In this document: positions 27,030 through 35,800 of the stretch, piece by piece
How the letters are laid out: each line of letters starts with the position of its first letter
Numbering within the stretch: the first letter of the stretch is position 1
NCBI GenBank assembly: GCA_963666035.2
Contig: CAXXJI010000019.1
Location: 1-64,000, forward strand
Direction of reading: 5' to 3'
DNA from: CALMFG01 sp963666035
GTDB taxonomy: Bacteria; Bacillota; Clostridia; Christensenellales; CALMFG01
Length of the DNA stretch: 64,000 nucleotides
Notes under the pieces: generated by a model
Seen by the model: the letters and a program-made list of their open reading frames with translations, nothing else
Database searches by the model: none
What the model was told of the DNA's origin: nothing
Translations under genes and position numbers: made by a program

Positions 27030-28568
27030 TTATTCATTAGCACTTTGAATAATCCGTGCCATAATTTTCTCAGGGGTTGCGTCTTCTCGTGTGGTTTCAC
27101 CGATAATCTTGCCTTCATTCATGATGTATATCCGATCCGCAACACCCAAAATTTCGGGCAGTTCGGACGAAATCACCAGAACGCACTTGCCTTCGCTCGC
27201 AATATCATTGATGATATTGTAAATTTCGTATTTCGCACCGACATCAATACCTCTTGTCGGTTCGTCTAAAAGCAAAACATCCGGATTGGTACACAGCCAT
27301 TTACTCAAAACCACTTTTTGCTGGTTCCCGCCCGAAAGATTCCCCGCTAGTTGAAATATGCTGGAACATTTGGTCCCCAGCTTTTCACGGTACTCCTCCG
27401 CTTCAATAATGGCCTTTTGATCGTCCACAATTCCATTTGTACTTAATGACTTCAAGTGCGCCATTGTTGTATTGTTCTTAATATCCTGAATCAGAACCAA
27501 ACCCGCATTCTTCCTGTCCTCAGTCAAATATGCAATACCATTATCAATTGCCTGAGAAACATTGTGCAGATGAAGTTCTTTTCCGTCTTTAAAAATCCGT
27601 CCGCTGATTTTTTTGCCATATGCTTTGCCAAACAAGCTCATCGCAAGCTCGGTTCTTCCCGCACCCATCAATCCCGCCAATCCAACCACTTCGCCTTTAC
27701 GCAAGTTAAAGCTGACGTCATCAATCACAATACGCTCTTCATTCAGCGGATCATAGACCGTCCAGTTTTCCACTTCAAACCCAACTTCTCCAATACGAGG
27801 GTTGCGCTTAGGAAACCGGTCCACCATATCGCGGCCAACCATGCCTTTGATGATTCTCGCCTCGCTGACACCGCCTTTGTCACTATTGTCCAAGGTCTCA
27901 ATAACTTGTCCGTCACGGATAATCGTAATTCTATCCGAGACTTTTGCAATCTCATTGAGTTTATGTGAGATAATGATACAAGATATGCCTTGTTCTTTGT
28001 TCAGCCGTTTAAGCAGCATCAACAAATGATCCGAGTCCTCGTCGTTGAGCGCCGCTGTCGGTTCATCCAAAATCAGTAATTCACAGTCCTTTGCCAATGC
28101 TTTAGCAATTTCTACAAGCTGCTGCTTGCCAACACCTATATCTCTAATCAAGGAAGTATGGCTTTCTTTTAGTCCCACACTTTCCATGACTTCCTTTGCT
28201 TTATTGTTTGTTTCATCCCAATCAATAACACCGTTTGTTTGTCTTTCGTTGCCAAGGAAGATATTTTCAGCGATGGTCATAAACGGGCTTAACGCCAGCT
28301 CCTGATGGATAATAGCGATTCCGATTTTCTCACTATCTCTGATACTTTTAAAATTACAGACTTCACCTTTATATAGAATATCGCCTTCATAGGTGCCATG
28401 CGGATAGATGCCGCTCAAGACGTTCATTAGCGTCGATTTCCCCGCGCCGTTTTCACCCACCAGAGCGTGAATCTCCCCTTTTGTGACATCCAGGCTAACC
28501 TTATCAAGCGCAATAACACCAGGGAAAGTCTTCGTGATGTTATTCATTTGCAGAATAAATTCCGACAT
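27030..28568 (-). CDS. Multiple-monosaccharide ABC transporter ATP-binding protein (GguA/MmsA/XylG-like)
   Basis: A 512-residue double-ATPase protein that powers sugar uptake. The first domain has a normal Walker A GENGAGKST, Q loop IHQELALSP and Walker B LLILDEPTAAL; its signature motif is divergent (IGVGKQQLVEIAKAL). The second domain has a degenerate Walker A (GLMGAGRTE) but a clear LSGGNQQKVVLSKWL signature and LLLDEPTRGIDVGA. The N-terminal FPGVIALDKVSL and the YPHGTYEGDI insertion are typical of the GguA/XylG branch. AAGGAG lies upstream of the ATG. The hairpin between it and the binding-protein gene probably lowers its expression. Confidence 0.93.
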   Translation of the reverse strand: MSEFILQMNNITKTFPGVIALDKVSLDVTKGEIHALVGENGAGKSTLMNVLSGIYPHGTYEGDILYKGEVCNFKSIRDSEKIGIAIIHQELALSPFMTIAENIFLGNERQTNGVIDWDETNNKAKEVMESVGLKESHTSLIRDIGVGKQQLVEIAKALAKDCELLILDEPTAALNDEDSDHLLMLLKRLNKEQGISCIIISHKLNEIAKVSDRITIIRDGQVIETLDNSDKGGVSEARIIKGMVGRDMVDRFPKRNPRIGEVGFEVENWTVYDPLNEERIVIDDVSFNLRKGEVVGLAGLMGAGRTELAMSLFGKAYGKKISGRIFKDGKELHLHNVSQAIDNGIAYLTEDRKNAGLVLIQDIKNNTTMAHLKSLSTNGIVDDQKAIIEAEEYREKLGTKCSSIFQLAGNLSGGNQQKVVLSKWLCTNPDVLLLDEPTRGIDVGAKYEIYNIINDIASEGKCVLVISSELPEILGVADRIYIMNEGKIIGETTREDATPEKIMARIIQSANE

Positions 28569-28584
28569 CTCTCTATTTCTCCTT

Positions 28585-28621
28585 AAAAATATGGCGACAA
28601 CAATTGCTCGCTGTCGCCATA
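28585..28621 (-). terminator. Intra-operon hairpin/attenuator between chvE-like and gguA-like genes
   Basis: TATGGCGACA (28590-28599) and TGTCGCCATA (28612-28621) form a perfect ten-base stem with a 12-base loop, followed on the minus strand by five T. Such a partial terminator or mRNA-protecting stem lets a binding-protein gene be expressed above its membrane components. Confidence 0.75.
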
Positions 28622-28670
28622 ATCAGTCATTACTCTTCTTGATCTTACATCATCAATAGCTAAATTTCAA

Positions 28671-29804
28671 CTATTGAAGCTGATCTTCCGTGTAATATCC
28701 GGAATCGATCAACAGTTCTTTGTAGTTGTTGATGTCAGCAAATACAGGAGTACAGAGGTAAGAAGGAACTTCAAATACATTGTTGTCATAAGTTGCATTG
28801 GTTTCTACAGTTTCACCAGCAAGATACTGGTCAACCATGGTAACCGTACGAGCAGCCAAGTCTCTTGTGTCTTTGAAGATAGACATGGACTGTTTGCCAG
28901 CCAGAATGTTCTTCATGCTGTTAACGTCGCAGTCTTGTCCAGTCAGAACCGGGAACGGCTTGTCTTCGGTACCGTATCCAGCAGCGTCAAGCGATGCGGA
29001 GATACCCTGTGCCAAGCTGTCGTTCGGTGAAAGAACAACATCGATGTTTTCGTCAGCATAATAGGTGGTCAGCAGATTGTCCATTCTTTCCTGTGCGCTT
29101 TCAGATTTCCAGCCCAGGATACCGATGGAGGTCCAGTCTTCATTCTTCATGCCTTCGCCAGATTTAACAACCAGAACGCCACTGTCCATGTAAGGTGTCA
29201 GGACATCAAGAGCGCCTTTGTTGAACAATCTTGCGTTGTTGTCGTCAGGAGAACCAACGAAAACTTCCATGGTGAACGGACCCATTTCGCCTTTGTCTAA
29301 TCCCAAAGTTTCAACAATGTAATTACCTTGGATTGTACCAACCATTTCGTTGTCGAACGTAGCATAGTAGTCGATGTTCGGAGTATCCATGATCAAACGG
29401 TCATATGCGATAACCAGAATGCCTTCTGCTTTAGCAGATTCCAGCACGTTGGCAAGAGCAGAACCGTCGATAGAAGCAACAACCAGAACGTCAACGCCTT
29501 TGGTGATCAAGTTTTCAATCTGCTCAACCTGAGTCGCAACGTCGTTGCTTGCGTACTGCAAGTCAACTTCATAGCCTTTGGCTTCCAGTGCAGATTTCAT
29601 GTTGTCACCGTCTTGATTCCATCTCTGCAGGTCTTTGGTGGGCATTAAAACGCCAACAACACCGCCGGCCATAGGAGCTTCTTCAACAGTCGCTTCTTCA
29701 GCAGGAGCCGCTTCAACAGGAGCAGCTTCTTTCGCCTGGCAAGCAACCATGAAAGAAAGAACCATTGCGAGTACTACTACTACAACAACAAGTTTCTTTA
29801 ACAT
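28671..29804 (-). CDS. Multiple-monosaccharide-binding lipoprotein (ChvE-like)
   Basis: A 377-residue extracellular sugar-binding lipoprotein. The signal peptide ends in SFMVAC (Cys near residue 22) and is followed by a low-complexity linker of Ala, Glu and Pro. The binding domain follows ChvE: GVLMPTKDLQRWNQDGDNM, VDVLVVASIDGSAL, ILVIAYDRLIMDTPNIDYYA, IDVVLSPNDSLAQGI and VLTGQDCDVNSM. In relatives the ligand is arabinose, galactose, glucose or xylose. AGGAGG lies eight bases ahead of the ATG at 29802-29804; the TTG one codon earlier is less likely. It is the first gene of the operon with the ATPase and permease. Confidence 0.93.
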   Translation of the reverse strand: MLKKLVVVVVVLAMVLSFMVACQAKEAAPVEAAPAEEATVEEAPMAGGVVGVLMPTKDLQRWNQDGDNMKSALEAKGYEVDLQYASNDVATQVEQIENLITKGVDVLVVASIDGSALANVLESAKAEGILVIAYDRLIMDTPNIDYYATFDNEMVGTIQGNYIVETLGLDKGEMGPFTMEVFVGSPDDNNARLFNKGALDVLTPYMDSGVLVVKSGEGMKNEDWTSIGILGWKSESAQERMDNLLTTYYADENIDVVLSPNDSLAQGISASLDAAGYGTEDKPFPVLTGQDCDVNSMKNILAGKQSMSIFKDTRDLAARTVTMVDQYLAGETVETNATYDNNVFEVPSYLCTPVFADINNYKELLIDSGYYTEDQLQ

Positions 29805-29835
29805 CAAAATTTCCTCCTAATAGTTTTATGCTATT

Positions 29836-29864
29836 ATCATATTTATTTTTAACCTTTTCGTGAA
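29836..29864 (-). promoter_or_regulatory. Putative promoter of the chvE-like sugar transporter operon
   Basis: On the minus strand TTCACG (29859-29864), 17 bases, TATGAT (29836-29841). This would start transcription about 25 bases ahead of the ATG, a short leader that still includes the AGGAGG. The -35 box is poor, as expected for an activated promoter. Confidence 0.4.
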
Positions 29865-29927
29865 TAGATATATTTAGCCAAAATGCTGATTATTTTAAAC
29901 CGCGTTTTCCTTACACTTTGCATCAGA

Positions 29928-29955
29928 AGCATTATTTTGACAATAAAATAATGCT
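29928..29955. promoter_or_regulatory. Perfect inverted repeat upstream of chvE-like gene (candidate operator)
   Basis: AGCATTATTTT (29928-29938) and AAAATAATGCT (29945-29955) are perfect inverted copies of 11 bases around GACAAT. The site is centred about 78 bases upstream of the putative -35 box, a suitable position for an activator such as the YesN-type regulator. It is not followed by T runs typical of a terminator. The rest of the roughly 270-base intergenic stretch is AT-rich, with no other gene. Confidence 0.45.
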
Positions 29956-30076
29956 AATTCTTGGGCTGCTATCATGCATATCCCCCCTATGCAGTAGTTT
30001 AATCTAGTTTATGAGCATATATATACAATTTGTTGTATGATTATCGAATTTCATTTCTTCGGGAAATTCAGCGTAT

Positions 30077-30109
30077 AAAAAATTGATGTGCTCCGCACAT
30101 CAATTTTTT
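30077..30109. terminator. Strong terminator after the polyferredoxin operon
   Basis: AAAAAATTGATGTG and CACATCAATTTTTT form a perfect 14-base stem around CTCCG, with T runs on both strands. On the minus strand it lies just beyond the stop at 30134. Confidence 0.85.
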
Positions 30110-30133
30110 GCTGATATATTTGCTTTCCTGCCG

Positions 30134-30544
30134 TTAAGGCATCAGGCGCGCATTCAGTTCGTCATTAATCGCCCCAAACTGCAATCCTCGCTCCTGTGCC
30201 GCCGCTTTAATGGTTTGGCGGGTATCCGCTATTTCACCTTCCAAGAGTTCTTCCATCACATCAAACGGTATACCAAGGTCCAGCGCCTGCTGTATCGTGG
30301 TTTCCCCAGAAATCAAAGTTTCTGTGTGATCCTCTTCTATTTCATACGTCTCTTCACCGGGCATTTGGTCTTCCGATGTTGACTCACTTGTTTCGTCCTC
30401 ATGCGAATCATAGAATTTCTCGCCATCCAACGGCGTTTTCCTTCCATCCGTCTGCCACCAGTCACTGGTGGTTCCCAAAGCCATCCCGCCTCCGAAAAGC
30501 AGCATAGTGAGCAATGTAATCCAAATCGGTTTAAGCTTAAGCAT
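30134..30544 (-). CDS. Membrane-anchored hypothetical protein of the polyferredoxin operon
   Basis: A 136-residue protein that I do not recognise. It has an N-terminal membrane segment (residues about 6-24, ending in GGGMALGTT), an acidic linker of about 40 residues, and a C-terminal helical region, IQQALDLGIPFDVMEELLEGE followed by more helix. This last part is reminiscent of the small helical modules found at the end of some NapH-like proteins. I chose the ATG at 30542-30544: GGAAGGGGG lies just upstream, and the start overlaps the previous gene's stop by eight bases, showing translational coupling. It probably works with that Fe-S membrane protein. Confidence 0.55.
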   Translation of the reverse strand: MLKLKPIWITLLTMLLFGGGMALGTTSDWWQTDGRKTPLDGEKFYDSHEDETSESTSEDQMPGEETYEIEEDHTETLISGETTIQQALDLGIPFDVMEELLEGEIADTRQTIKAAAQERGLQFGAINDELNARLMP

Positions 30545-31373
30545 CTTTAGACCCCCTTCCCGCAAATCCCGCTCCCATATAGCAGGTATCCGCCACTGGA
30601 CAGGCGCCTTCCGCATCGGTACACTGCATGCACCGATTACAGAGCGAGCTTCTCACCGTCTTCACAGCCATCACATCGATATTCATCGGACAGGCTTTGC
30701 TGCACTGGACGCATGAGATACAGGTGCTGGGTGCCCTTCGAATTTTAAAGATACTGATTTTCCCGATGAGTCCCAAAAGTCCGCCGTAGGGACATGCGTA
30801 TTTGCACCAGGGGCGCTCTACAAACAGTGAACCCAGCAAAGTAACCCCTAAAATAATCAGTGCCGCAATCGTGGCCTCCCCGGTCCAGAAATGGTACAGC
30901 GCGTAGTATGGATCAATGTTGACAAACATCAGTGATGCCGTGGTGTAGGTCTGGTACAAAACCAAAGCTAAAACCACATATCTTAAATACTTGAGCACAT
31001 CATGCAGTTTTTGCGGAATCAACCGATTATATCTCTTTTTAAAAATCCGTTTTCCAAGTTTCCCGATCCACTCCTGGATGGAACCCAAAGGACAGATGTG
31101 ACTGCAGAAAACCGGGCCGAGCAGAACGGTCAGAATCAGTACCACCGCGCCGATGACCATGACCGACGCATGCAGCTGGCGAATGAGTCCCTGTCCTGTG
31201 ACCAATGAAGCGAAAGTCTCTACCGCACCAAACGGACAGATGGCATGCAGGCTGGCTCCGGGAAGAATATCCAATCCACCGCCCGCTTCCACCAGCGTGT
31301 GATTGATGGTGATGACACCGACCAGCACAAAAAATATAATTTGACTGGCTAACCGAAAGGGCTTTGATTTCAA
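30537..31373 (-). CDS. NapH/YccM-like polyferredoxin membrane protein
   Basis: A 278-residue membrane protein with about five helices and cytoplasmic 4Fe-4S clusters. The membrane CP motifs are FCSHICPLGSIQEW and WCKYACPYGGLLG; the C-terminal ferredoxin-like part has CISCVQCSKACPMNIDV and CNRCMQCTDAEGACPVADTC, enough Cys for two clusters. Family members such as NapH and NosR-type proteins pass electrons across or along the membrane. The true start is most likely a TTG at 31371-31373, eight bases after AAGGAGG; a longer frame from 31415 would run into the upstream gene. It lies between a ferritin-like lipoprotein gene and a small coupled gene. Its redox partner is not evident. Confidence 0.82.
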   Translation of the reverse strand: MKSKPFRLASQIIFFVLVGVITINHTLVEAGGGLDILPGASLHAICPFGAVETFASLVTGQGLIRQLHASVMVIGAVVLILTVLLGPVFCSHICPLGSIQEWIGKLGKRIFKKRYNRLIPQKLHDVLKYLRYVVLALVLYQTYTTASLMFVNIDPYYALYHFWTGEATIAALIILGVTLLGSLFVERPWCKYACPYGGLLGLIGKISIFKIRRAPSTCISCVQCSKACPMNIDVMAVKTVRSSLCNRCMQCTDAEGACPVADTCYMGAGFAGRGSKDA

Positions 31374-31392
31374 GCGATGATCCTCCTTATCT

Positions 31393-32016
31393 TCAATTAT
31401 TCCGGCCGTAGCCATTTCCGTTTCCGTTTCCGCCGCCGCCGCCGCGTTGGAATGCCTCCAGATGGTTTTCAGATGCGGCCTTCAATTCTTCGAATGCTTC
31501 GCGCACGTCATCCGGTAAATCGAAATTCAGAAATTTTTCATACATCGCGATATTGTCTTCTTCGGCCACCACTCCGGCCTGCAGAGCTTCTTCGAAGCTT
31601 CGCGGCAAAACAACATACCCCCCTGCATTATCTTTAGGTAGCACGTATCCGTATTTGTCAAACAGTCCGGTTAAAAGCGCAATATGATATTCCTCTGCGT
31701 TTATAATATTACGAAACGGCGTCACCTCACCAAATTCGGCCATGATGTCTTCATAGGTCTGCCTCGCCAGGTATTCATCCTGAATCGCATAGGTCATCAT
31801 CTGCTCAACCGTCAGGTTATCTTCAGAAAGAATCGCTCCTCCAGCACCGAAATCGTTCAATGCGGATTCTTCCGTCATCTCCGAAGTTTGTTCATTCACC
31901 ACTGTATTCACCTCAGCCGTTGTTTCGGCCGCAGTTTCACTGGTTTTCGCGGTACATCCCGTTAGCAGAATCAACCCCAGCGCTATTGCCAGCATCACCG
32001 TCAATATTTTTTTCAT
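31393..32016 (-). CDS. DUF2202 ferritin-like lipoprotein
   Basis: A 207-residue secreted lipoprotein. The signal peptide ends in LLTGC (Cys at residue 21), followed by a Thr/Glu-rich linker and the DUF2202 helical domain: LTVEQMMTYAIQDEYLARQTYEDI, FRNIINAEEYHIALLTGLF, and AGVVAEEDNIAMYEKFL. The regularly placed Glu and His (EYLA, EEYH, EEDN, ENHLEAF) look like the metal ligands of a ferritin-like four-helix bundle. The protein ends in a Gly/Asn-rich tail. It precedes the polyferredoxin gene by 19 bases, so both may belong to one redox or metal-handling system at the cell surface. The function of DUF2202 is not established. Confidence 0.82.
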   Translation of the reverse strand: MKKILTVMLAIALGLILLTGCTAKTSETAAETTAEVNTVVNEQTSEMTEESALNDFGAGGAILSEDNLTVEQMMTYAIQDEYLARQTYEDIMAEFGEVTPFRNIINAEEYHIALLTGLFDKYGYVLPKDNAGGYVVLPRSFEEALQAGVVAEEDNIAMYEKFLNFDLPDDVREAFEELKAASENHLEAFQRGGGGGNGNGNGYGRNN

Positions 32017-32120
32017 GATTATAATCTCCTGTTTTAAGTTTTTTCTTCAGGCCTATATTTTATACACAGCAAAAACATCCCTCTAACATCAATATGAACA
32101 AAAAATGAATTTACGCTATA

Positions 32121-32140
32121 AAAAAACGGCTCGGAAGCCG
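32121..32140 (-). terminator. Terminator after sortase gene
   Basis: On the minus strand CGGCT, a four-base loop and AGCCG are followed by six T. The hairpin starts immediately after the sortase stop codon at 32141-32143. Confidence 0.7.
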
Positions 32141-32809
32141 CTATGGCATGTTAATCCGCTGGCATCTGACCAACAATCGTCGGTTCCCGTTATAGATGCA
32201 AGTGAGCAGGCTGAGTGCATGTTCGCCCTTATACACCGTCAGCGCTTCCGTGTCACTTGGCGCTATGATGATCGTCTCGTAAACCTCATATTCATAAACG
32301 ATTCCGTCCGCCAACGTCAGGATCACCTTATCGCCGCTTTCCAGCTCATCCAGACGGCCAAAGTGTGCGCCCGATGCAAAGTTGTGTCCGGTAATCACCG
32401 TGTTGCCGCTCTCCGCCGGCATCGCACCACCGTAATAGCAAACCGACACCCGCAAGGCCTCGTCACTGATGCGCTCAATCACCGCCAAAGACAAATCAAT
32501 GGCCGGGATATCCAGTCGGCCCATGACCGGATAGCCGTCAATCGCTTCAGGGTCTGCGTTGATTTCGGCGGACGAGTAGGTCTCATTGGAACTGGATGCC
32601 GCAATTTCTCGTTCATAGTTGGTCAGCATCTGTGCGGCCCGCCTATCGGCCGCATAACCTTTCCCAAGGATCACAGCCGCAGTGATGATTCCGGCAATCA
32701 AAACCACACCCAGCGCAATCAAAAGCCCTGTGATCAGCCGATTCTTATTGATAGTGGACCATTTTTGTTTTAAATCAAAATGCTTTTTTACTCTTATTCT
32801 CTTATCCAT
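32141..32809 (-). CDS. Sortase
   Basis: A 222-residue transpeptidase anchored by an N-terminal membrane segment (residues about 27-50). The catalytic triad is visible: His in VITGHNFASG, Cys in LSLLTCIYNGN and Arg in RRLLVRC. The start of the sortase domain is GRLDIPAIDLSLAV. It would cleave an LPXTG-like signal and link the surface protein to the cell wall. The class is uncertain; the TLxTC-like block and length fit class A or D rather than B. It begins three bases after the stop of the giant surface protein with an LPSTG signal, so the two very likely form a dedicated enzyme-substrate pair in one transcript. Confidence 0.88.
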   Translation of the reverse strand: MDKRIRVKKHFDLKQKWSTINKNRLITGLLIALGVVLIAGIITAAVILGKGYAADRRAAQMLTNYEREIAASSSNETYSSAEINADPEAIDGYPVMGRLDIPAIDLSLAVIERISDEALRVSVCYYGGAMPAESGNTVITGHNFASGAHFGRLDELESGDKVILTLADGIVYEYEVYETIIIAPSDTEALTVYKGEHALSLLTCIYNGNRRLLVRCQRINMP

Positions 32810-32812
32810 GCA

Positions 32813-35800
32813 CTAACCCCGCTGTGCGCTCCGCCTGCGTTTCTCGCTGGCTATGATGCAAAAGATTGCCGTCGCCAGCGCCGCAAACAAACCGGCTAAG
32901 ACAAACAGCAGCGTATAGCTCTGGCCGGTGGAGGGCAGCTCGGAAGCTGATATGGTGATAACAAACTGCACAGTCTGACCGTTTACCGTATAAGTCACTG
33001 TGGTTTCACCCTCGCGAAGTCCGGTGAATATCGCGCCCGTACTGGTCACTGAGGCTGATAGATAGGTATCATCATACACCCATGTTCCGCCCCTGATGTT
33101 CGGAAGAATTTCGATGCGCCCGTCTTCATATATATCTCCGCTGGAAGGCGATACATCCAACGCCAGCGCTGCAGACCAGATGGCATACAGCACCGTATCA
33201 TGAGTGACCGTATCGGTCGCAAAGTCCCAGGGCGTCGTCCCCGCGGCATCCGCATACCATCCTTCAAAGACATATCCGTTTCGCGTAGGATCCTCAGGAA
33301 CCAGCACCACAAGCGATCCGTTGGGTACCGAATACGTTTCAACCGTCCCCGAAGCGATGCCCCCATTGGCGTCAAAAGTCACCACCCGCATAATGTCCGT
33401 CCAACCCGCATACAGTGTCATCGCACCCGATACCGTATCGGCAGACGGCACCCACATTGTAGTCAAAGCGGCATCGGTAAACCATCCAACAAAGGCATAG
33501 CCATCCCGCGTCGGCGGTGTCGGCATGCTGTCGATCGTCAGCCCGATACCCACATCCAATGATGATGGCACCGCATCAACGTCGCCGCCGTTTCGGTTGA
33601 ATGTCACGGTTACCAGCGGTACATAGGACGCATACAGCGTGATATCGCCAACAACCACATCCATGTCAAAATCCCACTCGGTGGTGGTGGACGCATCGGT
33701 AAACCATCCGGCAAAAGCATAACCCGTCAGACCCGGATCAGCAGGTTCGGGACTGATTAAACTGCCGTACTGCACAGTCATCACCGAGGGGTATGCGGCC
33801 GTGTCGCCGCCGTTTTCATCGAAGGTCACAGTAAAGGTATTAACGGCCCAGCCCGCATAAAGAATCATATCCCCAGTCACCACGTTGGTGGTGATATCAA
33901 AAGCCACGGTCGCTCCCGAGTCGATATACCAGCCGCTGAAGGTGTAGCCCAAACGCGTCGGCGGCAATGGCTGAGGCGAAATCAATTCACCCGTCATAAC
34001 GGTCATGCTGGAAGGCACAGCCGCATTGTCTCCGCCGTTGCTGCTAAAAACCACAGTATGGCTCGCCGACCATCCGGCGTACAGCGTGGTATTGCTTGTG
34101 ACGGTATTCGTCGCAAAATTCCAGGCCGTTGTGGCCGCCGAAGTGGTGAACCAACCTCTAAACACATAGCCGGTTCGTGTGGGCGGCAGCGGCTGCGGTG
34201 AAATCAGACTGCCATACGGCACCTGCATACTACTGGGCACCGCCAAGCTGTCTCCGCCGTTTTCATTAAAAGTAACAGTGTATTCCACTCCGGTCCAGCC
34301 GGCATACAGCGTCATGTTGCTGTTAATCGGGCTTGAAAAATTCCATAGCGTCACCGCATCCGGTGTGGTATACCAACCGCTGAAAACATAACCCGTCCGC
34401 GTGGGGCTGATGGAAGGCGGTGTCACTGTACCGCCGATCAAGGTCTGCTTGTTGTTGGGTATCGCAGCAGTTTCTCCCCCGTTTTGATCAAAAATAACTG
34501 TGCAAATCGAAGACCACCCTGCATACAGGGTCATATCACTGGTCACAATATCCGTATCGAAATCCCAAGGGATGGTCGCCGCCGCATCGGTATACCAACC
34601 ATTAAACTGATACCCACCCCATATAGGCGAGGTCGGCAGTGTATCGATGGTTTGTCCTTCCACCACATCGATCGTCGTTGGCGAAGGCGGCACCGAACCG
34701 CCGTTCTCATCAAAAGTGACCGTATAGTATTCCGCATATCCGGCATACAGCGTCAAGTTCCCCGTCACAACATCCGTATCGAAATCCCAAGGGATGGTCG
34801 CCGCCGCATCACGATACCACGCTTCAAAAAGATATCCTGCCAGCGTCGGCGGTGTGGGCTCGGATGGAATCAGTGAGTTATACAGCACCGACATGGTCGC
34901 TGGAACCGCCGGCGTATCCCCGCCGTTATTATTAAATGTCACGGTATAGCTGTTCTGCGTCCATCCTGCATACAGCGTTGTATCTCCCGTCACTACATTG
35001 GTGGCAAAATCCCAGGCTGTGGTGGCACCCGAAGTGGTGTACCAGCCGCTGAAAGTGTAACCAGTGCGCAACGGCGGTATGGGTTCGGGGCTGATGGTGT
35101 GGCCGTCCGCCACTTCCATCGTCTGCGGGCTGGCCTGTGTGCTGCCTCCATTATTATTAAACGTCACGGTGTGGGTCTCCACCCATCTCGCATACAAATC
35201 CAGTGTTCCCATCACATGGTCGGTTGCAAAATTCCAAGGATGCAAGCCCGCCCAGTCGGTACACCAGGCGTCCATAATATAACCCGCGCGCGTCGGTGCC
35301 GTGGGCTGAGAGGGAATCACACTGTCATAATCCACATCCATTGTCGTTGGTATGGGATCGGTATCTCCCCCGTTTCGATGGAAGGTTACAGTAAACGTAT
35401 CGGGTATCCATCCCGCATACAAGTCGGTATCCTCGGTGACTAGATATGTCGCAAAATTCACCGGTGTTACGAGGCCCGGCTCAAGATACCAGGTATCAAA
35501 TACATACCCCGACCGCGTCGGCGGCGTTGGCAGCGGACTGATTAAATCCTCATAGGAAAAGCTCATGGTTGCCGGATTCGCGGGTGTTGTGGCACCCGGG
35601 CTGTTGAACGTGACAATATACTCGCCCGCTATCCATTTGACATACAAAGTCATATTCCCCGTCACCGTATCGGCGGCAAAGTCCCATTGATTAATGCAGG
35701 TACTCTCGGTGTACCAGCCTTCGATCACATAGCCCGCGAGTTCAGGTTCAATGGTGACGTACGGCACCAGCTCGCCAAAATAAACCACACGGGATGTCGG

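Noticed and set aside
34484..34876. 130-codon plus-strand frame in the surface protein gene
   Set aside because: It is an antisense product of the repeat array.
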